A stretch of DNA of 5,278 nt from Alphaproteobacteria bacterium (GTDB lineage Bacteria > Pseudomonadota > Alphaproteobacteria > UBA828), in NCBI GenBank assembly GCA_029937205.1, contig JAPYQV010000240.1, positions 1-5,278 of the forward strand, read 5' to 3'. A program made the position numbers and the translations under genes. Under the pieces are notes generated by a model that searched no databases, was not told the DNA's origin, and saw nothing but the letters and a program-made list of their open reading frames with translations. This document shows positions 1-5,278 of this stretch, piece after piece. Within the stretch, counting starts at the first letter, position 1; each line of letters begins with the position of its first letter.

Positions 1-286
1 CGTTAAACGTGCCCTTGGCATCGCCGCCAGTACCGCAGGTATCGATCGCACCTTCCGGCGCGTCCATTTTCAGCGCGCGGGCGCGCATTGCCCTGGCGCC
101 GCCCGTGATTTCGTCAACCGTTTCGCCGCGCACGCGCAAGCCCATCAACAGGCCACCCATTTGTGCCGGCGTGGCCTCGCCGGCCATCATAATGTCGAAG
201 GCGTGCTCCGCTTCCGCAACGCTGAGCGCATTGCCGGCGGCAACATTGGCAAGAATCCCGCGAAAATTTTCCAAGCTGTCATTCAT
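1..286 (-). CDS. trpD: Anthranilate phosphoribosyltransferase, N-terminal part (truncated by window edge)
   Basis: TrpD transfers the phosphoribosyl group of PRPP to anthranilate, the second step of the tryptophan branch, in the cytosol. The first 95 codons are visible; the family is about 340 residues, so roughly a quarter is here and the rest lies left of position 1. Seen directly: an N-terminal helical region, then [18 protein letters not shown] at about residues 39-56, and the PRPP-binding glycine loop CGTGGD at 84-89 followed by KGTFN. This order and spacing are diagnostic of TrpD. The start ATG (286-284) overlaps the trpG stop TGA (285-283) as ATGA, so translation is probably coupled; only a weak CAGG lies about 10 bases upstream. 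No frameshift or odd codon use is visible. ThyA/DeoA-type phosphorylases share the fold, but the motifs and the trpG neighbour make TrpD nearly certain. Confidence 0.96.
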   Translation of the reverse strand, partial: MNDSLENFRGILANVAAGNALSVAEAEHAFDIMMAGEATPAQMGGLLMGLRVRGETVDEITGGARAMRARALKMDAPEGAIDTCGTGGDAKGTFN

Positions 287-867
287 GTCGGCCTGCTGCT
301 CTTCACAATCTGCAAAAAATTCTTTAACAATTCGTGCCCCTGCTCGGAGGCAATACTCTCCGGGTGAAACTGGACGCCGTGGACGGGATGTTTCCGGTGC
401 GCCAGCCCCATAATTACACCGTCGTCGGTTTGGGCGGTGACTTCAAGACAATCGGGCAGGGACTGCCGCTCGACCACCAGAGAATGATAACGCGTGGCGG
501 AGAAAGGCGTCGGCACGCCTTCGAACAGGCCATCTCCGCTGTGCTGTATATCGCTCATCTTGCCATGCATCAGGCTCGGCGCGCGGACCACCTTGCCGCC
601 GAACGCCTGGCCGATGGCTTGATGGCCGAGACAAACGCCCAACAACGGAATTCCGCCGGTGTTTTTCTCAATCAGCTCGAGGCAGATACCTGCCCGGTCC
701 GGATCGCACGGCCCCGGCGAGAGGACGATGCCGCGCGGATTCAGCGCCAGTGCATCATCGGCACTGAGAGCATCATTGCGATAAATCTCCACTTCGGCCC
801 CGAGTTCGCCCAGATAGTGCACGAGGTTGTAGGTGAAGCTGTCGTAATTGTCGATTAAGAGCAACAT
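283..867 (-). CDS. trpG: Anthranilate synthase glutamine amidotransferase subunit (component II)
   Basis: This is a class I (triad) glutamine amidotransferase of 194 residues, the normal length. It releases ammonia from glutamine for the TrpE subunit to make anthranilate from chorismate; in many bacteria the same subunit also serves PabB in folate synthesis. Seen directly: N-terminal [20 protein letters not shown], the oxyanion-side SPGP at 50-53, nucleophile elbow GVCLGHQ with Cys79, and HGVQFHPES with catalytic His168 and Glu170. The NYDSFTYNL start and HGK at 101-103 are typical of TrpG/PabA rather than GuaA or CarA. The start is the first ATG in frame, and the protein begins exactly where family members do. 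There is no Shine-Dalgarno sequence upstream. It overlaps trpD by 4 bases. Unlike the common trpE-trpG-trpD-trpC order, no trpE lies upstream: a divergent copper ATPase gene is there instead. A dedicated PabA is possible, but linkage to trpD favours TrpG. Confidence 0.96.
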   Translation of the reverse strand: MLLLIDNYDSFTYNLVHYLGELGAEVEIYRNDALSADDALALNPRGIVLSPGPCDPDRAGICLELIEKNTGGIPLLGVCLGHQAIGQAFGGKVVRAPSLMHGKMSDIQHSGDGLFEGVPTPFSATRYHSLVVERQSLPDCLEVTAQTDDGVIMGLAHRKHPVHGVQFHPESIASEQGHELLKNFLQIVKSSRPT

Positions 868-875
868 ATCAAGGT

Positions 876-926
876 TTTATAGCGTTATTTTCCGTAAATG
901 CATCAGCCCATTTGCTGCGTTGCCAA
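876..926 (-). promoter_or_regulatory. Candidate promoter(s) for the trpGD operon (weak)
   Basis: Two leftward options can be read. One pairs TTGGCA (926-921, five of six matches to the -35 consensus) with TGCATT (902-897, three of six) at 18 bp spacing. The other is a better -10 match, TATAAA (881-876), without a recognisable -35. The second would start transcription almost at the trpG ATG (867-865), giving a leaderless mRNA, in keeping with the missing Shine-Dalgarno sequence. Neither is strong, and no TrpR-type operator is recognised. This is inference from short matches only. Confidence 0.3.
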
Positions 927-954
927 GGCCATCTAATTTTCACGCGCCCAGCTA

Positions 955-985
955 TTGACCTTCCAGTAACTGGAATGAGCATATA
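955..985 (+). promoter_or_regulatory. CueR/HmrR-type (MerR family) copper-responsive promoter and operator
   Basis: A -35 box TTGACC (955-960) is followed directly by a perfect 7-bp inverted repeat with one central base, TTCCAGTAACTGGAA (961-975). The dyad centre is at 968, eight bases past the -35. The canonical 19-bp spacer places the -10 at CATATA (980-985), overlapped by a better consensus match TATAAA (982-987, 21-bp spacing). An over-long spacer filled by a dyad of the CCTTCC...GGAAGG type is the hallmark of promoters that MerR-family Cu(I) sensors activate by DNA distortion. The dyad centre sits where it does in the E. coli copA promoter. The outer right half reads TGA where a symmetric site would have GGT, so the outermost pairs are degraded. 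It faces the copper ATPase gene, with an expected start near 990-993 and about 60 bases of leader. The regulator gene is not in the window. Confidence 0.88.
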
Positions 986-1053
986 AAGACTGTTGCAACT
1001 TACCTATTGCCGGCCCTGGCTGTCGTGCCTTCATCCCAATTGATCGACCCCAT

Positions 1054-3360
1054 ATGAATTCCACTCCCTCAACCTGTTGCCCGGCTTTCCATGACGCGCA
1101 TGGTGGCAGCATCAATAAGAAATCTTCTGGCGGCAGCGCTGCCGCTTATACCTGTCCGATGTGCCCGGGCGTGGAGAATGACGGGCCGGGGATATGCCCG
1201 AGCTGCGGCATGGCTCTGGAAGCGACCATCCTGCCGCTGCGCGAGACCAAATACATTTGCCCGATGCACCCGGAAGTCGAGGCAGACGCGCCAGGTGATT
1301 GCCCTATTTGCGGCATGGCGTTTGAGCCCAGCGTGGTGCAATTGGATGCGCCGCCGGATCCTGAACTGGTGAGCATGCGCCGGCGCCTGTGGCTCGGCGG
1401 CGCGCTCGCACTGCCGCTTTTGTTCATCGCCATGTCCGAAATGATTCCGGGCGCACCGTTGCAAGACATCGCATCGGTGCGGATCTGGACCTGGGTCCAA
1501 CTCGCCCTGGCGTCGCCCGTGGTGTTGTGGGGTGGCTGGCCGTTTTTCGAACGTGGTTGGCGTTCTGTGATCAGCCGCAATTTCAACATGTTCACCCTGA
1601 TCGCGCTCGGCACCGGAGTTGCCTATGTGTACAGCCTCGTCGCCACTGCGGTGCCGCACATATTTCCCGCCGCGTTCCGTTCGGCCGCCGGCGACGTGCC
1701 GGTCTATTTCGAGGCCGCCGCTGTCATCACCGTATTGGTCGCGCTCGGCCAGGTTATGGAGTTGAAAGCGCGGGCAAAGACGGGCGAGGCGTTGCGCGCG
1801 TTGTTGGACCTCGCTCCGGCGCTCGCCCGCATTGTTCGCGAGGACGGTTCGGAAGCAGACGTCGCGTTGGAAGCGGTCAGGGCAGGGGACCGACTGCGTG
1901 TTCCTCCCGGTGAGAAAGTGCCGGTTGACGGCGTAATTGTCGATGGCGCCAGCGCGCTCGACGAATCCATGATGACGGGCGAATCCTTACCCGTCGAAAA
2001 GGGTGTTGATGAAAAAGTAACCGGCGGCACGCTGAACGGCAGTGGCAGCTTTATCATGCGGGCCGAGCATGTCGGTACGGAAACACTGCTGTATCGCATT
2101 GTGCAAATGGTCGGCGAGGCCCAGCGTAGCCGGGCGCCGATTCAACGCACCGCTGATCGGGTCGCCGGTATCTTCGTTCCGGCGGTACTCGCGGCGGCGC
2201 TTGTTACCGCCATTGCCTGGGGTGTCTTCGGGCCCGCGCCGAGCCTGGGATATGCGCTGGTCAACGCCGTTGCCGTGCTGATTATCGCCTGTCCCTGTGC
2301 GCTCGGCCTGGCGACGCCCATGTCGATCATGGTCGGAGTAGGACGTGGCGCTCAGGCCGGCGTGTTGATCCGTGATGCTGAAGCACTGGAGCTGTTCGAA
2401 AAAGTCGACACACTGGTGATCGACAAGACCGGGACCTTGACCGAAGGCAGGCCCCGTTTGGCAGCTGTCGAAGCGTTGCCTGATCAGAGTGAGGACACGG
2501 TACTGCGGCTCGCCGCCAGCCTCGAGCGTGCCAGCGAGCATCCATTGGCACGCGCCATTATTGAAGGCGCCGTGGAACAGCAACTTGATTTGAGCGATGT
2601 GAAGGATTTCCAGGCAAATATCGGGCGCGGTGTGACCGGCACGGTCGACGGCGTGGATGTGGCACTAGGCAACGCTCAATTGTTTGCCACTCTCGGGATC
2701 GATAGTGCCGAGTTGGAAAGCCGTGCCGGAGATCACCGCGCCGAAGGCCGCACCGTCATGTTCGTCGCCATGGCCGGACATGCCGCCGGATTGATTGCCG
2801 TGGCGGACAAAATCAAAGAGTCTTCGTTTGAGGCGGTACGCGATCTTCACGCCGATGGTATTCGCGTCGTCATGCTGTCGGGCGACAACGCGGTAACCGC
2901 CAACGCGGTTGCCTCGGCGCTCGGCATTGATGAAGTTCAGGCGGACGTGCTGCCGGCGCAGAAGCGCGAAATGGTGCGGAAGCTTCGCGCCGAGGGGCGC
3001 ATTGTCGCCATGGCCGGCGATGGCGTGAACGATGCGCCCGCTCTGGCGGAAGCGCAAATCGGTATCGCCATGGGCACCGGTACCGACGTTGCCATCGAAG
3101 CGGCCGGCATTACCCTCTTGAGCGGCGACCTCCGCGGCATCGCCCGGGCGCGGCGCCTCAGCCGCATGACCATGCGTAATATCCGGCAGAATCTGCTGTT
3201 TGCCTTCGGCTATAATTTTCTCGGCATCCCGATCGCCGCCGGTATCCTATTCCTGCCTTTCGGGCTGCTGTTGAACCCGATGATTGCCAGCGTGGCAATG
3301 AGCCTAAGTTCGGTTTCCGTCATATCCAATGCGCTCCGTTTGCGCATGATGCGGCTGTAA
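1054..3360 (+). CDS. copA: Copper(I)-exporting P1B-1-type ATPase with two N-terminal HMBD modules
   Basis: This 768-residue inner-membrane pump would use ATP to move Cu(I), possibly also Ag(I), out of the cytoplasm (EC 7.2.2.8). Seen in order: a short Cys/His-bearing N-terminus (Cys8, Cys9, His13, His16); two heavy-metal-binding modules at about 32-56 and 67-91; membrane segments near 111-130, 145-163, 178-198 and 217-236; actuator TGES at 308-311; two more segments near 372-394 and 401-425, the latter with the ion-binding CPC at 413-415; phosphorylation DKTGT with Asp457; the P1B-specific HP at 496-497; hinge GDGVND at 655-660; and two last segments carrying YN (720-721) and MSLSS (749-753). 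CPC plus YN plus MxxSS is the Cu(I) signature, distinct from Zn/Cd pumps. No GMTCxxC-type HMA domain is present. The start is the only in-frame one after the TGA at 976-978, yet it lacks a clear ribosome site. The upstream CueR-type box supports copper control. SilP-like silver export is the main alternative. Confidence 0.95.
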   Translation: MNSTPSTCCPAFHDAHGGSINKKSSGGSAAAYTCPMCPGVENDGPGICPSCGMALEATILPLRETKYICPMHPEVEADAPGDCPICGMAFEPSVVQLDAPPDPELVSMRRRLWLGGALALPLLFIAMSEMIPGAPLQDIASVRIWTWVQLALASPVVLWGGWPFFERGWRSVISRNFNMFTLIALGTGVAYVYSLVATAVPHIFPAAFRSAAGDVPVYFEAAAVITVLVALGQVMELKARAKTGEALRALLDLAPALARIVREDGSEADVALEAVRAGDRLRVPPGEKVPVDGVIVDGASALDESMMTGESLPVEKGVDEKVTGGTLNGSGSFIMRAEHVGTETLLYRIVQMVGEAQRSRAPIQRTADRVAGIFVPAVLAAALVTAIAWGVFGPAPSLGYALVNAVAVLIIACPCALGLATPMSIMVGVGRGAQAGVLIRDAEALELFEKVDTLVIDKTGTLTEGRPRLAAVEALPDQSEDTVLRLAASLERASEHPLARAIIEGAVEQQLDLSDVKDFQANIGRGVTGTVDGVDVALGNAQLFATLGIDSAELESRAGDHRAEGRTVMFVAMAGHAAGLIAVADKIKESSFEAVRDLHADGIRVVMLSGDNAVTANAVASALGIDEVQADVLPAQKREMVRKLRAEGRIVAMAGDGVNDAPALAEAQIGIAMGTGTDVAIEAAGITLLSGDLRGIARARRLSRMTMRNIRQNLLFAFGYNFLGIPIAAGILFLPFGLLLNPMIASVAMSLSSVSVISNALRLRMMRL
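1147..1326 (+). other. Tandem heavy-metal-binding (HMBD) modules in the ATPase N-terminus
   Basis: Two related modules of about 25 residues are separated by about 10 residues. Module 1 (1147-1221) has Cys34-Pro-Met-Cys37 and Cys48-Pro-Ser-Cys51. Module 2 (1252-1326) has Cys69-Pro-Met-His72 and Cys83-Pro-Ile-Cys86. Both share the frame Y-x-C-P-M-x-P, a spacer with P-G, then C-P-x-C-G-M. This is the zinc-ribbon-like HMBD pattern often found ahead of CopA/SilP/CusB-type metal proteins. In module 1 the usual His of CPMH is replaced by Cys, which would give four thiol ligands instead of three plus a histidine. The modules probably bind metal and deliver it to, or regulate, the pump; that role is inferred. 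Confidence 0.85.
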
Positions 3361-3364
3361 TCCC

Positions 3365-3970
3365 ATGACCAAGCGCGCCACATATCAGCGCATCGCCCGC
3401 TGGTATGATCTGCTCGATGCGCCGTTCGAGCGCAAACGCTATCAACCCTTGCGGCCGCTGCTGTTCGAGAGCCTGTCGGGACGAATCCTCGATGCCGGCG
3501 TCGGCACCGGGCGAAACATTCCATTCTATCCAAAGGGCAGCGAAATGGTCGGAATTGACCTCAGCCCGGCCATGCTAACGCGCGCCGAGCGCCGACGTGC
3601 GGACGTGGCGCGCGATGTGCAGTTGATGGAAATGGATGTGATGAAGACGAATTTTGACGACAACAGCTTCGACGCCGTCGTCTCGTCATTTCTGTTTTGC
3701 GTGCTTGCGCCGGAGCACCAACTGCCGGCGCTTCAGGAATTGGCACGAATTTGCAAGCCGGGGGGTGAAATTCGCCTGCTCGAATACAATTATTCCAAAG
3801 ACCCCCGGAAGCGCTTCGTTATGAAACTCTGGGCACCCTGGGTGCGTTGGGCATATGGCGCGGCGTTTGACCGCAACACCCACCTCTATCTTGGCGATGC
3901 CGGGCTGGAAGAGGTCGAAAACCGCTTTTTGGTAGAGGATATTGTGCGCCTCATCGTCGCGCGCCCGTGA
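3365..3970 (+). CDS. Class I SAM-dependent methyltransferase, linked to the copper ATPase
   Basis: This 201-residue soluble protein has the class I (Rossmann-like, Methyltransf_11/UbiE-like) fold that moves a methyl group from S-adenosylmethionine. Seen: a short helical N-terminus with YQRIARWYDLLDAPFE; SAM-binding motif I ILDAGVGTGRN at 41-51; motif II VGIDLSPAML at 62-71 with the ribose-binding Asp65; an acidic strand-4 region DNSFDAVVSSFLFCVL at 99-114; KPGG at 131-134; and a C-terminal LYLGDAGLEEVENRFLVEDIVRLIVARP-like end typical of the family. No signal peptide or membrane segment is evident. It starts 4 bp after the ATPase stop without a good ribosome site, so translation is probably coupled and expression should follow copper. 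The substrate cannot be read from the sequence; quinone, phospholipid and small-molecule methylases share this architecture. It lacks the Cys-rich features of arsenite methyltransferase ArsM. The family call is firm; the function is unknown. Confidence 0.9.
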   Translation: MTKRATYQRIARWYDLLDAPFERKRYQPLRPLLFESLSGRILDAGVGTGRNIPFYPKGSEMVGIDLSPAMLTRAERRRADVARDVQLMEMDVMKTNFDDNSFDAVVSSFLFCVLAPEHQLPALQELARICKPGGEIRLLEYNYSKDPRKRFVMKLWAPWVRWAYGAAFDRNTHLYLGDAGLEEVENRFLVEDIVRLIVARP

Positions 3971-4019
3971 GAATTGCTCTACACTTGGCCGGGAGCGCAG
4001 AACCAGTTTTGAGGATCTT
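3971..4019 (+). other. Short intergenic gap with the ribosome binding site of the dehydratase gene
   Basis: GAGGAT at 4011-4016 lies three bases before the ATG at 4020 and fixes that start; it is the only convincing Shine-Dalgarno sequence in this window. A possible -10 TACACT (3980-3985) has no matching -35 at 16-18 bp. GCTC at 3976-3979 could pair with a downstream GAGC, but the stem is only 4-5 bp with no T run, so I see no terminator. Whether the dehydratase is read through from the copper operon or has its own promoter cannot be decided here. Confidence 0.6.
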
Positions 4020-5278
4020 ATGAAGATTGAAGAGGCTGCTTTGCGGCTGCATGCGGCGGATAATGTTGTCATCACCAAAGCTGAATTGGTGGCCGGCAGC
4101 GACCTGCCTGAAAATGGCACCGTGCTGAGATTGAAAGACGCTGTCCCGGCCGGCCACAAGATCTCGACCGAGGCCATCAAGAGCGGCGAAGCGGTGCGGA
4201 AGTACGGCCAGATTATCGGTTTCGCGACATGTGACATCGCGCCCGGCGAACATGTGCACGATCATAATTTGGCCTTTGCGGAATTTGTCCGGGATTATGA
4301 GTTTGGCATCGCGGCCAAGCCGACGGAATATGTTGCCGAACACGAGCGCGCCACATTTCAGGGCATCGTGCGTGCCGATGGCCGTGTGGCGACGCGGAAC
4401 TACCTCGCCGTGATTACCAGCGTGAATTGCTCGGCCACGGTGGCGCGCTACATTTGCGACCATTTTCGCGGCCCCGCGCTCGACGCATGGCCCAATGTCG
4501 ATGGCGTGATTGCGCTAACGCATGGATCGGGCTGCGGCACGGCGGCGCATGGCGACGGGTGGGATTATCTCCGCCGTTCTATCGCCGGCTATGCCCGCCA
4601 TCCCAACGTCGTCGGCACGCTTCTCCTCGGCCTCGGCTGCGAGATCAATCAGCTCGACAATATGGTGGCGGATCTCGGGCTGATGCCGGGCGAGATGCTG
4701 CATACCATGACGATCCAGGGTGAGGGCGGCACCAGCGCCACGGTGCGCCGTGGCATCGAATGCATCGAAGCCATGTTACCGGCCGCCAACACCGTAAAGC
4801 GCGAGGTGGTAGCGGCCAGCCACATCATTTTGGGCATGGAGTGCGGCGGCTCGGATGGCTTTTCCGGCGTGACGGCAAATCCGGCACTGGGTGCGGCGGC
4901 CGATCTCCTGGTGCGCCACGGCGCGACCGCGATCCTCGGCGAAACGCCGGAAATATACGGCGCCGAACATCTGCTCATCCGGCGCGTGGAATCGGAGGCG
5001 GTGGGGCGCAAATTGCTTGAGCGCATTTCCTGGTGGGAGGATTACACCAAAATGAACGGCGCGGTGGTCGACAACAACCCATCACCCGGCAACAAAGCGG
5101 GCGGCTTGACCACGATCCTGGAAAAATCCCTCGGTGCCGCGGCCAAGGGTGGGACGAGCAATTTGGTCGAGGTCTATCGTTACGCCGAGGCGGTGGAGAG
5201 CAAGGGTTTTGTGTTTATGGATACGCCAGGGTACGACCCGGTTTCCATCACCGGCATGGTGGCGGGCGGCGCCAATGT
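4020..5278 (+). CDS. UxaA/GarD-family sugar-acid dehydratase (altronate dehydratase-like), C-terminus cut by window edge
   Basis: This family removes water from aldonic or aldaric acids: UxaA turns D-altronate into 2-keto-3-deoxy-D-gluconate (EC 4.2.1.7), GarD dehydrates galactarate. It is an iron-dependent cytosolic enzyme family. The first 419 codons are visible of a family length near 500. Residues about 1-95 form the SAF domain (HAADNV at 11-16, AGHKIS at 44-49, GEHVHDHN at 76-83), followed by the catalytic domain: GRVATRNYLAVITSVNCSAT (121-140), THGSGCG (167-173), GLGCEINQ (204-211), GMECGGSDGFSG (272-283), ETPEIYGAE (308-316), the NPSPGNKAGGLTT stretch (353-365) and DTPGYDPVSITGMVAGGAN (401-419). 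The frame is open to the end, with no break. The fused SAF plus catalytic layout matches UxaA/GarD rather than two-gene SuyA/SuyB sulfolactate lyases. The start is set by the GAGGAT site. The exact substrate is uncertain; uxaA is the closest match I recognise, but no neighbouring hexuronate genes are visible to confirm it. Confidence 0.9.
   Translation, partial: MKIEEAALRLHAADNVVITKAELVAGSDLPENGTVLRLKDAVPAGHKISTEAIKSGEAVRKYGQIIGFATCDIAPGEHVHDHNLAFAEFVRDYEFGIAAKPTEYVAEHERATFQGIVRADGRVATRNYLAVITSVNCSATVARYICDHFRGPALDAWPNVDGVIALTHGSGCGTAAHGDGWDYLRRSIAGYARHPNVVGTLLLGLGCEINQLDNMVADLGLMPGEMLHTMTIQGEGGTSATVRRGIECIEAMLPAANTVKREVVAASHIILGMECGGSDGFSGVTANPALGAAADLLVRHGATAILGETPEIYGAEHLLIRRVESEAVGRKLLERISWWEDYTKMNGAVVDNNPSPGNKAGGLTTILEKSLGAAAKGGTSNLVEVYRYAEAVESKGFVFMDTPGYDPVSITGMVAGGAN

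Larger units (their letters stand above)
868..1053. other. Divergent intergenic region between trpG and the copper ATPase gene
   Basis: This 186-bp stretch separates the starts of two divergent genes and has no credible coding sequence. In the ATPase frame an in-frame TGA at 976-978 and the lack of ATG, GTG or TTG before 1054 exclude an upstream extension. I see no trpE remnant, no trp leader peptide with tandem Trp codons, and no hairpin followed by a T run. It contains the copper-type promoter described separately and a weak leftward promoter candidate. A short perfect palindrome GTTGCAAC (992-999) falls near the expected transcription start of the copper operon; its meaning is unknown. Confidence 0.85.

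Noticed and set aside
9..413. A 134-codon plus-strand open frame across the trpD/trpG junction
   Set aside because: It lies opposite clear trpD and trpG coding sequence; its low-complexity Ala/Pro/Ser/Arg composition is typical of an antisense shadow.
334..858. A 174-codon plus-strand open frame opposite trpG
   Set aside because: It is antisense to a well-conserved amidotransferase, has no recognisable domain or ribosome site, and arises from the GC-rich codon pattern of trpG.
868..1053. A trp attenuator or leader peptide upstream of trpG
   Set aside because: No short frame with tandem Trp codons and no terminator/antiterminator hairpins are visible on the minus strand.
933..1115. A 60-codon minus-strand open frame covering the copper promoter
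   Set aside because: It overlaps both the operator and the ATPase start, has no family resemblance and no ribosome site.
1069..1659. A 196-codon minus-strand frame inside the ATPase gene
   Set aside because: His/Arg-rich shadow of the ATPase coding strand with no domain match.
1987..2583. A 198-codon minus-strand frame inside the ATPase gene
   Set aside because: Antisense shadow; the plus strand encodes continuous conserved P-type ATPase motifs here.
3365..3970. Methyltransferase as an arsenite methyltransferase (ArsM)
   Set aside because: It is much shorter than ArsM and lacks the conserved set of metal-binding cysteines; only isolated Cys112 and Cys130 are present.
3976..3998. Possible terminator hairpin after the methyltransferase gene
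   Set aside because: The stem (GCTC with GAGC) is only 4-5 bp and no T run follows.
3686..4463. Overlapping minus-strand frames across the methyltransferase end and dehydratase start
   Set aside because: They run opposite two well-supported genes and show no recognisable motif.

Overview
The window looks like ordinary chromosomal DNA of a GC-rich proteobacterium, most likely an alphaproteobacterium. The evidence is a free-standing trpG overlapping trpD, a HmrR/CueR-type copper promoter box with the CCTTCCAGT half-site common in alphaproteobacteria, and strong G/C preference at third codon positions. The taxonomic call is inference; no rRNA or marker gene is present.

Layout. Positions 1-867, minus strand: a tryptophan-biosynthesis operon whose first two genes are visible, trpG (complete, 283-867) and trpD (5' part only, running off the left edge), joined by an ATGA start/stop overlap. 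Positions 868-1053: a 186-bp divergent intergenic region. It carries a clear MerR-family copper-type promoter/operator facing right and a weak candidate promoter facing left. Positions 1054-3360, plus strand: a P1B-1 copper-exporting ATPase (CopA type). Its N-terminus has two Cys-rich zinc-ribbon-like heavy-metal-binding modules (HMBD) instead of the usual HMA domains. Positions 3365-3970: a class I SAM-dependent methyltransferase starting 4 bp after the ATPase stop, evidently co-transcribed. Positions 4020-5278: the first 419 codons of a UxaA/GarD-family sugar-acid dehydratase (SAF domain plus most of the catalytic domain), cut by the right edge.

How the genes work together. Copper entering the cytosol would be sensed by a CueR/HmrR regulator encoded outside the window. 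That would activate the 955-985 promoter and raise the ATPase, which pumps Cu(I) out of the cytoplasm, together with the linked methyltransferase of unknown substrate. The trp genes make anthranilate (TrpG with an unseen TrpE) and convert it to phosphoribosyl-anthranilate (TrpD). The dehydratase belongs to hexuronate/aldarate catabolism and seems functionally unrelated. I see no CRISPR array, tRNA, rRNA, insertion sequence or phage gene. The most interesting points are the copper operon with its uncharacterised methyltransferase, the variant first metal-binding module, and the absence of trpE next to trpG. I do not see a clearly new system.
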